The notes under the pieces were generated by a model, which saw only the letters and a list, made by a program, of their open reading frames with translations, made no database searches and was not told where the DNA came from. A program made the translations under genes and the position numbers. From Natrinema gelatinilyticum (GTDB lineage: Archaea > Halobacteriota > Halobacteria > Halobacteriales > Natrialbaceae), in NCBI RefSeq assembly GCF_024266705.1, contig NZ_CP100756.1, positions 558,001-622,000 on the forward strand: a DNA stretch of 64,000 nt, read 5' to 3'. Below, piece by piece: positions 26,487 to 35,315 of the stretch. Position 1 is the stretch's first letter, and every line of letters begins with the position of its first letter.

Positions 26487-27355
26487 GTCGTTCGTGTTCC
26501 GTCTGTGCGCGTCTGCAGTAATCGTGTCGTTCCGTCCCGTTCGTCCCAGCGGTCTCGAACGGCCTCGAGCGAGTCGCGGTCGGCGACGGCGACGTAGCTC
26601 GGGCCGGTTCCGGAGAGCGAAACGCCGGCGACGTCCGGAAGCGCGTCGATCATCGGCCCGGTCGAGAACTCGAGTGCGCCACAGAACGCGAAGCCGTTGA
26701 CGGTCATGGCGTCGCCGTAGCGACCGTCGAGCGCGAGTTCTTCGACGAGGTCGGCCATCGGGGCGACGCGCTTGCAGGCCGAGACGTCGGCGTCGGCGCT
26801 GTAGGACTGTTCGGGTGGCGTGTAGACCAACGCAAGCCAGTCGATTTCTTCGCGGGCGAGCAGCGTGTCGGAGGTGTTGTCGGTTACCGTTACACCGCCG
26901 AGCATGCTCGCGCTAGCGTCGTCGAACGCGCCGGTCACCGTCACACCGGCGTCGCGGGCCGCCCGGACGCCGAGTCGGCAGGCCTCGATTCGCTCGACCG
27001 AGTCAGTAACGGCCAGGGCGTCGAGCGTCGCGAGTACCGTCGCGTTGGCCGCGGCACTGGAACTCTTCAGTCCGGATGCCATCGGTACCTCGCTCTCGGT
27101 TCGAACGTGGGCCCCGACGGGTGACTCCTCGAGGCCGGCCTGGTCCGTGTATTCGTCGATCGTCATCGACGCGCACCGCTCGACGAGCGTCGTATCGGCC
27201 TCTGGCTGATCGGCGACCTCGCCGACGATCTCTCCGTCGCTGGTGAGTTCGACGGTCGCCGTCGTCTCGAGGTCGATCGCGAACGCGGAACCGGTCCCGG
27301 TCGCGAGCGCATTGAGTATCGTCCCGGCTGCAGGGGCGACAGCACGGCCGTCCAT
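26483..27355 (-). CDS. Archaeal (GHMP-type) shikimate kinase
   Basis: A 290-residue GHMP-superfamily kinase, the archaeal replacement for bacterial AroK; it phosphorylates shikimate with ATP. The N-terminus shows APAAGTILNALATGTGSAFA, the phosphate-binding loop appears as EVPMASGLKSSSAAANATVL (GHMP motif 2), and the C-terminal GHMP motif as VSLSGTGPSYVAVAD. The order with chorismate mutase downstream is common in haloarchaea. The gene is divergent from the DUF5796-like gene across a 127-nt gap that must hold both promoters. Confidence 0.95.
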   Translation of the reverse strand: MDGRAVAPAAGTILNALATGTGSAFAIDLETTATVELTSDGEIVGEVADQPEADTTLVERCASMTIDEYTDQAGLEESPVGAHVRTESEVPMASGLKSSSAAANATVLATLDALAVTDSVERIEACRLGVRAARDAGVTVTGAFDDASASMLGGVTVTDNTSDTLLAREEIDWLALVYTPPEQSYSADADVSACKRVAPMADLVEELALDGRYGDAMTVNGFAFCGALEFSTGPMIDALPDVAGVSLSGTGPSYVAVADRDSLEAVRDRWDERDGTTRLLQTRTDGTRTT

Positions 27356-27482
27356 ACTCGATAGTCTCAGACGGGATACTTACGGCTGACGATCCGCGGG
27401 ACCCGTTGGCAGGGAAGTCGTCGCGGACGCGCCCAGTCGGGAGAACGCACTTCTTTTCCCCGATCCGGTCGAAAGGCGGATT

Positions 27483-27914
27483 ATGAGCGCGCGCAACAAT
27501 GTCGCCCCCGGTACGATCGGCGTGGATCTCGTCGACGGCGGCGTCGTCGTCCAGTATCTCGACGGTCGGGAGGTGTTCTATCACGGGCCACCCGAACCCG
27601 TCGAAAAGACGGTCACGACGCCGCCGGGCAAGGAGGTTCACGTCCTCGTCACCGATCCCGACGGCGTCGAGGGTGTCATGACGTACGTCAACGACCGGAA
27701 CACGCACGACGACATCCTCGAGACGACCGGCGTCGGCCGCGTCATGTTAGAGCGGACGGACGAGGAGGAACTCTTCCCAGGCGTAACGGTCGCGACGGAA
27801 GCATATTCGATCCGCGTCGAGGCCGATCTCTCGATCGTCGACGGGCGAGTGTTCGTGTTTGCCGAAGACGAGATGAGCGAACACGCCTACGAACTGGTCG
27901 AGGAGAGCGACTGA
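27483..27914 (+). CDS. Conserved haloarchaeal protein (DUF5796-like)
   Basis: A 143-residue acidic beta-rich protein: GTIGVDLVDGGVVVQYLDGREVFYHGPPEP, HVLVTDPDGVEGVMTYVNDRNTHDDILETTGVGRVML, PGVTVATEAYSIRVEADLS. I recall it as a haloarchaeal family of unknown function (DUF5796). Its stop codon overlaps the start of the next gene by one base (TGATG), so the two are translationally linked. Confidence 0.85.
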   Translation: MSARNNVAPGTIGVDLVDGGVVVQYLDGREVFYHGPPEPVEKTVTTPPGKEVHVLVTDPDGVEGVMTYVNDRNTHDDILETTGVGRVMLERTDEEELFPGVTVATEAYSIRVEADLSIVDGRVFVFAEDEMSEHAYELVEESD

Positions 27915-28159
27915 TGCCGATTGAAAAGCCCTGGCGCGACCTCAAGCGAGAGACGATCGGTCATGCTCCGGATCGACCCGGGGTCTACGAACTCGGCGAC
28001 GAGTCGGGGACAGTGCTGGCCGTAGACCACGGCGTCCTCCGCGACGAACTCAAGACCGCGGTCGCCTACGGGGACGGCGCTCGCGTCCGATGGACGGAAA
28101 CCCACACGCTCGAACAGGCTCGTGAACTCGCGGCCGATCACCGCGAGCGCCTCGAGTGA
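27914..28159 (+). CDS. Small GIY-YIG-like protein without catalytic residues
   Basis: An 81-residue protein with HAPDRPGVYELGDESGTVLAVDHG and LRDELKTAVAYGDGARVRWTETHT followed by a helix (LEQARELAADHRERL). The PGVYEL...G.VLAV order recalls the start of GIY-YIG nuclease domains, but the second motif tyrosine and the catalytic Arg/Glu are not evident, so nuclease activity is doubtful. It overlaps the preceding gene by one base. Confidence 0.75.
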   Translation: MPIEKPWRDLKRETIGHAPDRPGVYELGDESGTVLAVDHGVLRDELKTAVAYGDGARVRWTETHTLEQARELAADHRERLE

Positions 28160-28231
28160 CTGGTCACCGGCTGTGACGACCTTCGCCGCCTATAGACGGG
28201 TCACTGATTATAGTGCTGAACAGGCGCAAAA

Positions 28232-28257
28232 CCCACGACTTCACAGTAGGTGCCGAA
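28232..28257 (-). repeat. Inverted terminal repeat of the ISH3-type element, left
   Basis: Begins CCCACGACTTCACAGTAGG; it is inverted relative to the copy at 30543-30568 and matches it at 25 of 26 positions. Confidence 0.8.
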
Positions 28258-28448
28258 CCTCCAAACAGATGCGTCCAGTTCCCGACCGCAGGGTCAAGAT
28301 TAACCAGTCAACTAGTGTTCACTCCTTGAGCAAACACATTCATCAGACAATCAATTGACCGCAGAAGGGAATGAATGCAGTCTTGCCAGTCGGCAGCGGC
28401 GTGCTGACCCGGGTCGGCCCGGGTCAGCCGCCGCACTCTCTGCTAACT

Positions 28449-28457
28449 GTCTGGAAG
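28449..28457 (+). repeat. Target-site duplication of the IS5-type element (left copy)
   Basis: GTCTGGAAG occurs here and again at 29395-29403, directly outside the two ends of the nested element. Confidence 0.85.
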
Positions 28458-29394
28458 GGCTCTATTGAATCCGCAGAGGGCGACGGGATTCATTGTTTGA
28501 CGGCTTGTTCGACGTTATAGACTGCGGCTGCGAGAGCGATTTCACGGAACTGGCGATACCATGCACGCGCTCGGACGGCGGAGCCGTACGAGCGCTTGAT
28601 CACCGAGTTCACGGTTTCACAGATTGAGCGCTGGTTGTAGAGTTCATCCTCTATCCGCGCATTGTGCGCGTGATCGTAGGGTGCGAAGACGCGATGTTTG
28701 ATCAGTGGTCTTACTTCTTCAGCACGAAGCTCTTCGCGGAAGCTCATATCGTCGTAGCCTTTGTCAGCGGCGAGGCTGAGCAGGTCGCCGGCGTTGCGCC
28801 GGGCGACCTGCGGCCCGATGTTGGTTCCGTTAGGCCACTTCGTGCTGCAGTGAACGTCGATAACCGCGCCCTGCGCGGTATCGACGAGAAACGTCGCTTG
28901 TATCGTCCGTACGTCTCGGTCACAGCGGTTGAGATAGTGGGTTGATGCCTGTCGACGGTCGAAGTACGTGGCGTCAATGGCGGCGTGACCAGACTGCTCG
29001 AGCAGCTCCGACGAAAGTCGGAGCAGCTCTCGCCAGATCCGCATCGGCGCTCGGTCAAACGACTTGCAGAGCGCGGATGGGCCGGGGAGCTCGCCGCGCT
29101 TGAGATTGAGCGCGGCTCGTACCCGCTCCATCTCTTCGGCCCAATCGAGGACTTCTTCGAGCGTTGCTTCCATGTGAAGCCGGAGAAAATGCAGGACAGC
29201 GTGCTTCCAGCCGGCAACTCCGTTGCCGGCAGGATGGCTGATCTGCATCAGCGCTGCATCAGTAAGTTTTCGTGCGATCGACACAGCCTGTTTAACGAAG
29301 CGGAAGAGAGTCTTTTGCACAAAGCTTCCTCTGCCGCTTCAATTCAATCATTCTGACGACTTACCCCGACGCCGTCAGTGGATTCAATAGAACC
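28458..29394 (-). mobile_element. IS5-family (ISH1-like) insertion sequence, 937 bp
   Basis: Its ends form imperfect inverted repeats starting GGCTCTATTGAATCC (left) and GGTTCTATTGAATCC (right, reversed), with the inner block GGCG.CGGG also conserved. The 9-bp target duplication GTCTGGAAG flanks it. It was inserted at the stop codon of the ISH3 transposase: the pre-insertion sequence reads ...CTTCCAGACAGTTAG, ending LPDS-stop. Confidence 0.9.
28490..29320 (-). CDS. IS5-family transposase
   Basis: A 276-residue DDE transposase. The catalytic acids fit GHAAIDATYFDRRQAS (first Asp), LLSLAADKGYDDMSFREEL (second Asp) and NQRSICETVNSVIKRSYG (Glu), with the IS5-typical Y-x2-R-x3-E-like pattern in the last block. 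The gene is intact and fills the 937-bp element, so the element may still be mobile. Confidence 0.92.
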   Translation of the reverse strand: MQKTLFRFVKQAVSIARKLTDAALMQISHPAGNGVAGWKHAVLHFLRLHMEATLEEVLDWAEEMERVRAALNLKRGELPGPSALCKSFDRAPMRIWRELLRLSSELLEQSGHAAIDATYFDRRQASTHYLNRCDRDVRTIQATFLVDTAQGAVIDVHCSTKWPNGTNIGPQVARRNAGDLLSLAADKGYDDMSFREELRAEEVRPLIKHRVFAPYDHAHNARIEDELYNQRSICETVNSVIKRSYGSAVRARAWYRQFREIALAAAVYNVEQAVKQ

Positions 29395-30499
29395 GTCTGG
29401 AAGAGATAATACAAATAGCCGAAACAGGGCTGTCGAGACTGCCGGCCGGTCGGTCAATACTCGCTGCTCAACGAGAACCAGACACACCAGAATCCAAAGA
29501 TTGTACAACGCCACAGCGAACAGAAACTCGAACAGCCGCACCGCGAACGTCGGCGACGACGTTCGCGGGAGAAACTCTCCGATCTTCCGATAGGACGTCT
29601 CTATCCCCCAGCGACGGCGGTACACTTCCGCAAACGGTTCGGCGAACTCCACCGAGACGTCACAGTTCGTTACCAGACAGAACGAGTCGTCGTCCCGCGT
29701 TCGGTGCGGGACGACGACGAGTGTTACCGATATTCGTCCCGTCGGTGGTTGTTTCCGGACCATCTCGTAGTTGGTGACGAATGTCTCCTCGTCATGGGCG
29801 TCAAGCACGCGCTTGACGCCCGGTGTCTTCGGCGCGCGTACGACGAACCTGACGTCCAGATCAGCCAATGTTTGAACAAGTGAAACCCGGTAGAAACTCC
29901 TGTCGCAGTAGACGCGGTTGATCTGGACGAACTGGCGAGCGATCTCGATGAGTCGGCGGATGGACTCCCGCAGCGTGCGGGAGTCATCCGCCTCGATCGA
30001 TTCCCACGCCAGTGTCAGCCGAACCGCTGGATCGACGACACAGAGCGTCACAAATGCGTAGGCAAGGTTCGTTCCACGGTCTGGATTGATCGCACAGACG
30101 TGCGGTGTCTCGGCCGAGCCGTAGTAGAGCCACTCGTGAATATCGAGCGCGACGTCGACAGGACGAGCGAACGCCCGCTGCTGGCGGGCGTGAGCGAACG
30201 TGGGCCCGGACGCCATCGAACTGGGCGCCGATGGCGTCCGGGCTTAGTCCACGAAGATGGTAGAGAAGCGATTTCGCGAGCGGACTCCGTTGCTGAAGGT
30301 CAATGTCTTCTCCTCGAGCGAGCTGCAGTTCTTTCGCGGTCGTATGGACAAACTCGCCGTCGAAGGCACTTCGAGCGAGGACTTTCTCAAAGTCCTCGCT
30401 CGAATACTGCCCGTTCGATTTCGTCGCAAAATCGAGCCGCGTGAACAACAGAGAGGTAGCTGCACGAGATAGGTGTTTTGCCTCGGTCGCATGGATCAT
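29344..30499 (-). pseudogene. ISH3-family transposase, frameshifted and altered at the 3' end
   Basis: The first frame (30499 down to about 30210) reads LTFTRL-like start MIHATEAKHLSRAATSLL to LLYHLRGLSPDAIGAQFD. The rest is in another frame (from about 30216): PVDVALDIHEWLYYGSAE (DDE Asp), VYCDRSFYRVSLVQTLA (second Asp), and YRRRWGIETSYRKIGEFL (the Glu block). The switch lies near 30205-30225 and needs a one-base correction. The last residues (DGSIESTDGVGVSRQND) are encoded by the right end of the inserted IS5 element; the original protein would have ended LSLPDS. Not likely to be functional. Confidence 0.85.
29395..29403 (+). repeat. Target-site duplication of the IS5-type element (right copy)
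   Basis: GTCTGGAAG, identical to 28449-28457. Confidence 0.85.
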
Positions 30500-30542
30500 A
30501 CTGTTGATTCGTCACCGACGACGAAAACGACGACTTAGTTAC

Positions 30543-30568
30543 TTCGGCACCTACTGTGAAGTCATGGG
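30543..30568 (+). repeat. Inverted terminal repeat of the ISH3-type element, right
   Basis: Core GGCACCTACTGTGAAGTC, inverted relative to 28232-28257; a solo third copy is at 12670-12695. Confidence 0.8.
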
Positions 30569-30611
30569 AGGATGTCACCGGCTGATGTTTCACTGATTGT
30601 CGGTTGACAGT

Positions 30612-30746
30612 TCATTGAATGTAGGACGGATCGCTGTCGTCGCAGCGCTTCTCGTGTTCCGATGCGTCCGACCGTTCGTCGAAGAGCAGGCCACAGGTCT
30701 CACACTCATACCAGATAGTATCCTCGCGTTCTGTCTGGACGACCAT
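30612..30746 (-). CDS. 44-residue C2H2/rubredoxin-like zinc-finger miniprotein
   Basis: Starts MVVQTEREDTIWYECETCGLLF, with a CxxC pair, followed by a His and Cys in ASEHEKRCDDSD, which together make a complete single zinc site. Small zinc-finger proteins of this form are abundant in haloarchaea and affect swarming and biofilm in some species; the role here is unknown. The TATA-like TTTTATC about 25 nt upstream of the ATG supports this start; the longer frame is not protein-like. Confidence 0.82.
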   Translation of the reverse strand: MVVQTEREDTIWYECETCGLLFDERSDASEHEKRCDDSDPSYIQ

Positions 30747-30832
30747 GGGAGACGATGGTACACGAACGATAAAAGACGTTTCTCCGATGATCCGAGTCGT
30801 TCGAGCGGCGGGTGTCGCGCGGTCTATCGCCT

Positions 30833-31735
30833 TCATGCCTCGAGTTCGGTCAGTTCCTCGACATCCGGAATCTTCTCGCTCGCGGTGGTGATCTGTCGCA
30901 TTCGCTGTTCGTGTTTGGTGTAGGCGTAGTCGGCCAGATCGGATGGGGTCGGGCCGGGACCCGATTCGGTGCTGGCTCCGCCGTTGCCCGTCAGGCTCTC
31001 CTGGACGAGCGGCACCAGTTCGTCCACCGTCTCCCGGAGGAGTTCGGGGTCGACCGTACCACTGCTCACGAGCAACTTGAGTTTCGCCATCCCGAAGCCG
31101 ACGTGGCGCCCCTCGTCGCTGCGGACCAGTTTGAGTCCCTCGACCAGTCCCGGCAGATCCGGTAGTTCGGGTTCGTTCTCACCGTATGCGAGGGTAAGTC
31201 CGTAGTATCCCGTCTGAGCCAGGATCCCCTCGATCGTCAGGTGGTAGTGGCAGTGTGCTCTCGCGCGGTTCTCCGGCGTGTCATCATCGAGCAGTCGCGC
31301 CATCGCTCGCTCGTTGCGCTCGAACAGTTCGTCGTACGGGCCGTTGAACCACCGCTCGTCCGTCGGCGACGAGAGTTCCTGTCCGCGGCGTTTCTCCTCG
31401 GCGAGAACCACTTCGCGCCAGTAGCGGTCGAAGAAATCGACGTGTTTGGACTCCTCGTAGAGCTGCGTCGTCAGAAACATCTGGTCCTCGATGTCCTCGA
31501 GGACGACCGCCAGGGGCGCGAGATCCTCCGTCACCGACTCCTCGCCCGCGCCGAACAGTGCGAGTGACCGTTTGAGTCCCTCGAACGCCGGCTCGGAGAG
31601 TTCGGATGCCCCCTTACGGTCCGCCTCGAGATCGATCTCGTGGGGGTCCCAGTGTTTCTCGACTGCGTTTCGGTAGTAGTTGTGTGGGCGGATCGTCGTA
31701 TTGAGCTGCATCGCGGGGAGGTCGTCGGCGCTCAT
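30833..31735 (-). CDS. R2-like diiron/Mn-Fe oxidase (ribonucleotide-reductase small-subunit fold)
   Basis: A 300-residue ferritin-like protein. The metal ligands of the R2-like ligand-binding oxidase group are visible: Glu in FGAGEESVTEDLAP, E-x-x-H in TQLYEESKHVDFFDRYW, Glu in HLTIEGILAQTGYYGL, and E-x-x-H in LVRSDEGRHVGFGMAKL. These proteins are often misnamed ribonucleotide reductase beta chains, but there is no large subunit nearby and the R2 radical-transfer tail is missing, so an oxidase role is more likely. Start at ATG 31735 (MSADDLPAMQLN); a GTG two codons upstream is also possible. Confidence 0.82.
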   Translation of the reverse strand: MSADDLPAMQLNTTIRPHNYYRNAVEKHWDPHEIDLEADRKGASELSEPAFEGLKRSLALFGAGEESVTEDLAPLAVVLEDIEDQMFLTTQLYEESKHVDFFDRYWREVVLAEEKRRGQELSSPTDERWFNGPYDELFERNERAMARLLDDDTPENRARAHCHYHLTIEGILAQTGYYGLTLAYGENEPELPDLPGLVEGLKLVRSDEGRHVGFGMAKLKLLVSSGTVDPELLRETVDELVPLVQESLTGNGGASTESGPGPTPSDLADYAYTKHEQRMRQITTASEKIPDVEELTELEA

Positions 31736-31822
31736 GCTCACCCCGTACGTTCGTATCGTGTCGCGATCAAATTGTATCTCATGGACTAGGGCATTTAAGT
31801 TAAGATGGGCGGAATGGCCCCC

Positions 31823-32455
31823 ATGGGCCTCATCGCGGAGTTTCAGCTCAATTCACCCGATCTGCCGTTGACGGACGCAGTGACGGCCGTTCCGGAGATC
31901 GCGCTCTACATCGACCGGATCCTCGTCGTCGATCCGGATCGTCCGGTCGTTCTCTGCCGGGCCGTCGGGCCGACCGAGGACGTTCCCGGGGCGCTGGCCG
32001 ACGATTCGACGGTCGGAACGTACACGCTGATAACCGATACCGAGGGCGGGGAACTGTATCGGATCAAGTTGCTGGATCCGCCACTCCCGATCTATCGGAA
32101 ATACGTCGAACTCGGGACTACGCCCCTAGGCGGGATCGTAACCGTCGACGGCTGGTGGGGTCGGGCCCGATTCCCCGACAGGGAGACGCTCGCAGAGTAC
32201 CGGACGTTCTGTACCGACCGCGGCGGGACGTTCAAACTCGAGCGACTCACGCGGGAATCGTCGACCGACGATCCGCCTTTCGGCCTGACCCGCGAACAAC
32301 ACGAGGCACTCGTCGTGGCCCACGAGTCGGGGTATTTCGCAGTCCCGAGAGAGGCATCGACCGAGGAAATCGGTGATCACCTCGGTATCTCTGCCCCGTC
32401 TGCGTCCGAACGGCTTCGCCGCGGGATCGATCGGGTCCTCGAAAACGCTCTCTGA
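31823..32455 (+). CDS. Bat-like helix-turn-helix regulator
   Basis: A 210-residue protein with the Bat/HTH-10 architecture: an N-terminal sensor-like region beginning [16 protein letters not shown] and a C-terminal DNA-binding domain ([40 protein letters not shown]). Many such haloarchaeal regulators exist. Two more ATGs (31805, 31814) are in frame upstream; 31823 is preferred because it lies about 27 nt after the TATA-like ATTTAAGTTAAG. It is divergent from the R2-like oxidase gene across about 90 nt and may regulate it. Confidence 0.85.
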   Translation: MGLIAEFQLNSPDLPLTDAVTAVPEIALYIDRILVVDPDRPVVLCRAVGPTEDVPGALADDSTVGTYTLITDTEGGELYRIKLLDPPLPIYRKYVELGTTPLGGIVTVDGWWGRARFPDRETLAEYRTFCTDRGGTFKLERLTRESSTDDPPFGLTREQHEALVVAHESGYFAVPREASTEEIGDHLGISAPSASERLRRGIDRVLENAL

Positions 32456-32547
32456 GTCGCGCTCGAGTGACCCGTCGATACCGAATTCTCGGGCACAGTC
32501 CTCGGGAGGGGACAATTCTCAAGACGCCTGAGCCGAAAGGAACGACC

Positions 32548-34782
32548 ATGAGTTCGTCGGAATCGGACGGCGTCACGTTGTCGGTGCGCGCCGCCGAGAA
32601 AGCGGATGCAGGCCGGGGTGTCGCACGGATTCCCGAACCAGCGCGGCGGCGGCTCGGCATCCTGAGCGGCGATGCCGTCGTGATCGAGGGCGACGAGTCG
32701 ACGGTCGTGAAGATGTGGCCGGCCGATCCATCGACGCCCGACGATTCGATTCAGATCGACGGCGATACGCGCGCGAACGCCGGCGTTCACGTCGGTGATA
32801 CGGTTTCCGTTCAGCCGAAAGGCTCGTCTTCGATCGCCGACGCCGATCGGATCACGTTGATCTCACCGCCGGGGCTCTCAGAGAGCCAGCACCGCGCCGC
32901 CGTAAACGGTGCTGCGGAGACCCTTCGTAACCGTCCGGTGCGTTCCGGCGAGCAGGTTCGAATCGAAGGCATCGATCAGCAACCGTTCAACGTCATCGAC
33001 ACCGATCCCGCCGGCGACGTTCGAGTCACGAGCGGGACCACGATTCGCCTCGCGACCGCAAGCGGGGGAGAGAGAGCCACCGGACGCTCGAGCGAATCGG
33101 ACTCCGTCGACCGCGGGCGATCGCAAACCGAATCGACGGGGGGATCGGGATATATCGACTCAGGTCTCGAGGTCGAGACGGACGACGCGGAAACCGGATC
33201 CGGCGTCACGTACGAGGACATCGGCGGGTTGGACGAGGAACTCGAACTCGTTCGCGAGATGATCGAACTCCCGCTGTCGGAGCCGGAGCTGTTTCGACGA
33301 CTCGGCGTCGAGTCGCCGTCGGGCGTCCTCCTGTACGGTCCGCCGGGCACCGGGAAGACGCTGATCGCACGCGCCGTCGCCAACGAGGTCGACGCCGCCT
33401 TCGAGACGATTTCGGGCCCGGAGATCATGTCGAAGTACAAAGGCGAGTCCGAAGAACAGCTCCGGCGAACGTTCGAGACCGCCCGCGAGAACGCACCGAC
33501 CATCATCTTCTTCGACGAAATCGACTCCATCGCGGGCACGCGCGACGACGAAGGGGACGCGGAGAATCGGATCGTCGGCCAGTTGCTGACCCTGATGGAC
33601 GGACTCGACGCTCGCGGCGAGGTGATCGTCATCGGTGCGACCAACCGCGTCGACGCGATCGATCCCGCGCTCCGGCGCGGCGGCCGCTTCGACCGCGAGA
33701 TCGGAATCGGCGTCCCCGACGAGGAAGGTCGCAGGGAGATCCTCGAGGTTCACACCCGAAGCATGCCGCTGGCGGACGACGTCGATATCGACGCAATCGC
33801 ACGGCGAACCCACGGCTTCGTGGGGGCCGACCTGGACGCCGTCGCGAGCGAAGCCGCGATGGCCGCAATTCGCGACCGTCCGACTGAGGCCGACGAGCGA
33901 CGCGAGTGGAACCGGAATCCGACGGTTCGGAAAACGCACTTCGACACCGCGCTCGCGTCCGTCGAACCGTCCGCGATGCGCGAATACGTCGCAGAATCGC
34001 CGACCATCGACTTTTCGGCCGTCGGGGGCCTCGAGGAGGCAAAGCAGACCCTTCGGGAATCGGTCGAGTGGCCGCTAACCTACGATCGGCTCTTCGAGGA
34101 GACCAACACGGATCCGCCCTCCGGGGTCCTGCTGTACGGCCCGCCCGGAACCGGAAAGACCCTGCTCGCCCGCGCGCTCGCCGGCGAAACGGACGTCAAC
34201 TTCGTCCGTGTCGACGGCCCCGAAATCGTCGACCGATACGTCGGTGAGAGCGAGAAGGCGATCCGAGAGGTGTTCGAGCGGGCTCGTCAATCGGCCCCTT
34301 CGATCGTCTTCTTCGACGAGATCGACGCCATCGCCGCCGCTCGGGGCGACGGACACGAAGTGACCGAGCGAGTCGTCTCCCAGTTGTTGACCGAACTCGA
34401 CGGAATGCGGGAAAATCCGAACCTCGTCGTCCTGGCCGCGACCAACCGGAAGGACCAAATCGATCCTGCATTGCTCCGTCCCGGGCGCCTCGACACCCAC
34501 GTGTTCGTCGGCGAACCCGACCGAGCGGCCCGCGAGAAAATTCTGGCCGTCCACACCCGGGACAAACCGCTCGACGAGGACGTCGACGTCACCGAACTCG
34601 CCGCCGAACTCGAGGGCTACACCGGGGCCGACCTCGAGGCGCTGGTTCGGGACGCGTCCATGCGGGCGATCCGAGAGGTCGCGAGCGAAGACGACCCTGA
34701 AACGGCGAACGCGCGAGCACCCGACGTTCGGATCGAGCGGCGTTACATCGAGGCCGCTCGAGCGGCGACGGATCCCCGGTAA
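32548..34782 (+). CDS. CDC48/VAT-type AAA+ ATPase, paralogue 1
   Basis: A 744-residue double-AAA ATPase that unfolds and extracts proteins for degradation. The N-terminal double-psi barrel reads [19 protein letters not shown] and [18 protein letters not shown]. Two AAA modules each have Walker A GPPGTGKT (about residues 265-272 and 531-538) and Walker B ([20 protein letters not shown]). The linker before the first AAA module is long, serine-rich and acidic. It is convergent with a second CDC48 paralogue. The C-terminal tail lacks the basic glycine-rich end of the other copy. Start at MSSSESDGV; upstream in-frame sequence is not family-like. Confidence 0.95.
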   Translation: MSSSESDGVTLSVRAAEKADAGRGVARIPEPARRRLGILSGDAVVIEGDESTVVKMWPADPSTPDDSIQIDGDTRANAGVHVGDTVSVQPKGSSSIADADRITLISPPGLSESQHRAAVNGAAETLRNRPVRSGEQVRIEGIDQQPFNVIDTDPAGDVRVTSGTTIRLATASGGERATGRSSESDSVDRGRSQTESTGGSGYIDSGLEVETDDAETGSGVTYEDIGGLDEELELVREMIELPLSEPELFRRLGVESPSGVLLYGPPGTGKTLIARAVANEVDAAFETISGPEIMSKYKGESEEQLRRTFETARENAPTIIFFDEIDSIAGTRDDEGDAENRIVGQLLTLMDGLDARGEVIVIGATNRVDAIDPALRRGGRFDREIGIGVPDEEGRREILEVHTRSMPLADDVDIDAIARRTHGFVGADLDAVASEAAMAAIRDRPTEADERREWNRNPTVRKTHFDTALASVEPSAMREYVAESPTIDFSAVGGLEEAKQTLRESVEWPLTYDRLFEETNTDPPSGVLLYGPPGTGKTLLARALAGETDVNFVRVDGPEIVDRYVGESEKAIREVFERARQSAPSIVFFDEIDAIAAARGDGHEVTERVVSQLLTELDGMRENPNLVVLAATNRKDQIDPALLRPGRLDTHVFVGEPDRAAREKILAVHTRDKPLDEDVDVTELAAELEGYTGADLEALVRDASMRAIREVASEDDPETANARAPDVRIERRYIEAARAATDPR

Positions 34783-35059
34783 GCGCTCCGGTCGCTCGTC
34801 ACATAGTTTCGCGACACGGTTTTCTCGACGTCTCTGACCGGAGGCCGATGCCGTTGAACTGCCGGCGCTCGAGCGGCGAGATGGCGGGGAAACCCAGAAT
34901 CGACCGAACTGACCGACGAAATTGGGACAGAATTCGGATCGGTCCGAATCTACAGTATTACAGCGAGAGTACCTCGGTACTTGCGACCGAAGATAAATTT
35001 CATAAATTTCATTCTCAGATAATCGTACTCAATCGTACAGTTAGACGGGGTACCGACCG
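34783..35059. other. Gap downstream of CDC48 paralogue 1
   Basis: No gene. A small hairpin (ATTCGGA, four-base loop, TCCGAAT) near 34934-34951 may help end transcription of the upstream gene, although no T-run follows. The rest is AT-richer than its surroundings. Confidence 0.35.
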
Positions 35060-35067
35060 TACTTCGT

Positions 35068-35087
35068 CGCAACTGTGCACAGTTGCG
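35068..35087. repeat. 20-bp perfect palindrome
   Basis: CGCAACTGTGCACAGTTGCG reads the same on both strands. It lies near the presumed left side of the IS relic. It could be an element end, a regulatory site or a terminator stem; nothing decides between these. Confidence 0.6.
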
Positions 35088-35290
35088 GAGGAATGTGGCT
35101 CTCTCACCAGCCACGTCTTCGGCGTGGTGCGACGGACGCCATCGGGCCGTGGTGGAGCGGCCGACCCTCACGGACACACTGCGTGTTCGGGTGTTACTTC
35201 CAGACGACCCAATCCGGGAAGTCCGAGGGGGAATTGCATTCGCTTGCGGCCATCTGGCCCGATTCTGGGCCTGCCGCCAACACAGCGAAG

Positions 35291-35311
35291 CCACGGGGCT
35301 TGTCCCCGTGG
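35291..35311. repeat. Hairpin at the right end of the IS relic
   Basis: Eight perfect base pairs (CCACGGGG / CCCCGTGG) with a five-base loop, directly before TACTTCAC. It could also end transcription of the minus-strand CDC48 gene whose stop codon is at 35316-35318. Confidence 0.6.
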
Positions 35312-35315
35312 TACT

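Larger units (their letters stand above)
28232..30568 (-). mobile_element. ISH3-type element interrupted by an IS5-type element
   Basis: Bounded by 26-nt inverted copies (28232-28257 and 30543-30568) sharing the core GACTTCACAGTAGGTGCC with one mismatch. Removing the nested IS5 element and its target duplication leaves about 1391 bp, close to the 1.39 kb known for ISH3. The transposase gene within is frameshifted. No target-site duplication is visible at the outer ends, so the element may have recombined after insertion. Confidence 0.8.

Noticed and set aside
30833..31735. Ribonucleotide reductase beta subunit
   Set aside because: No alpha subunit nearby and the protein matches the R2-like oxidase ligand pattern better.
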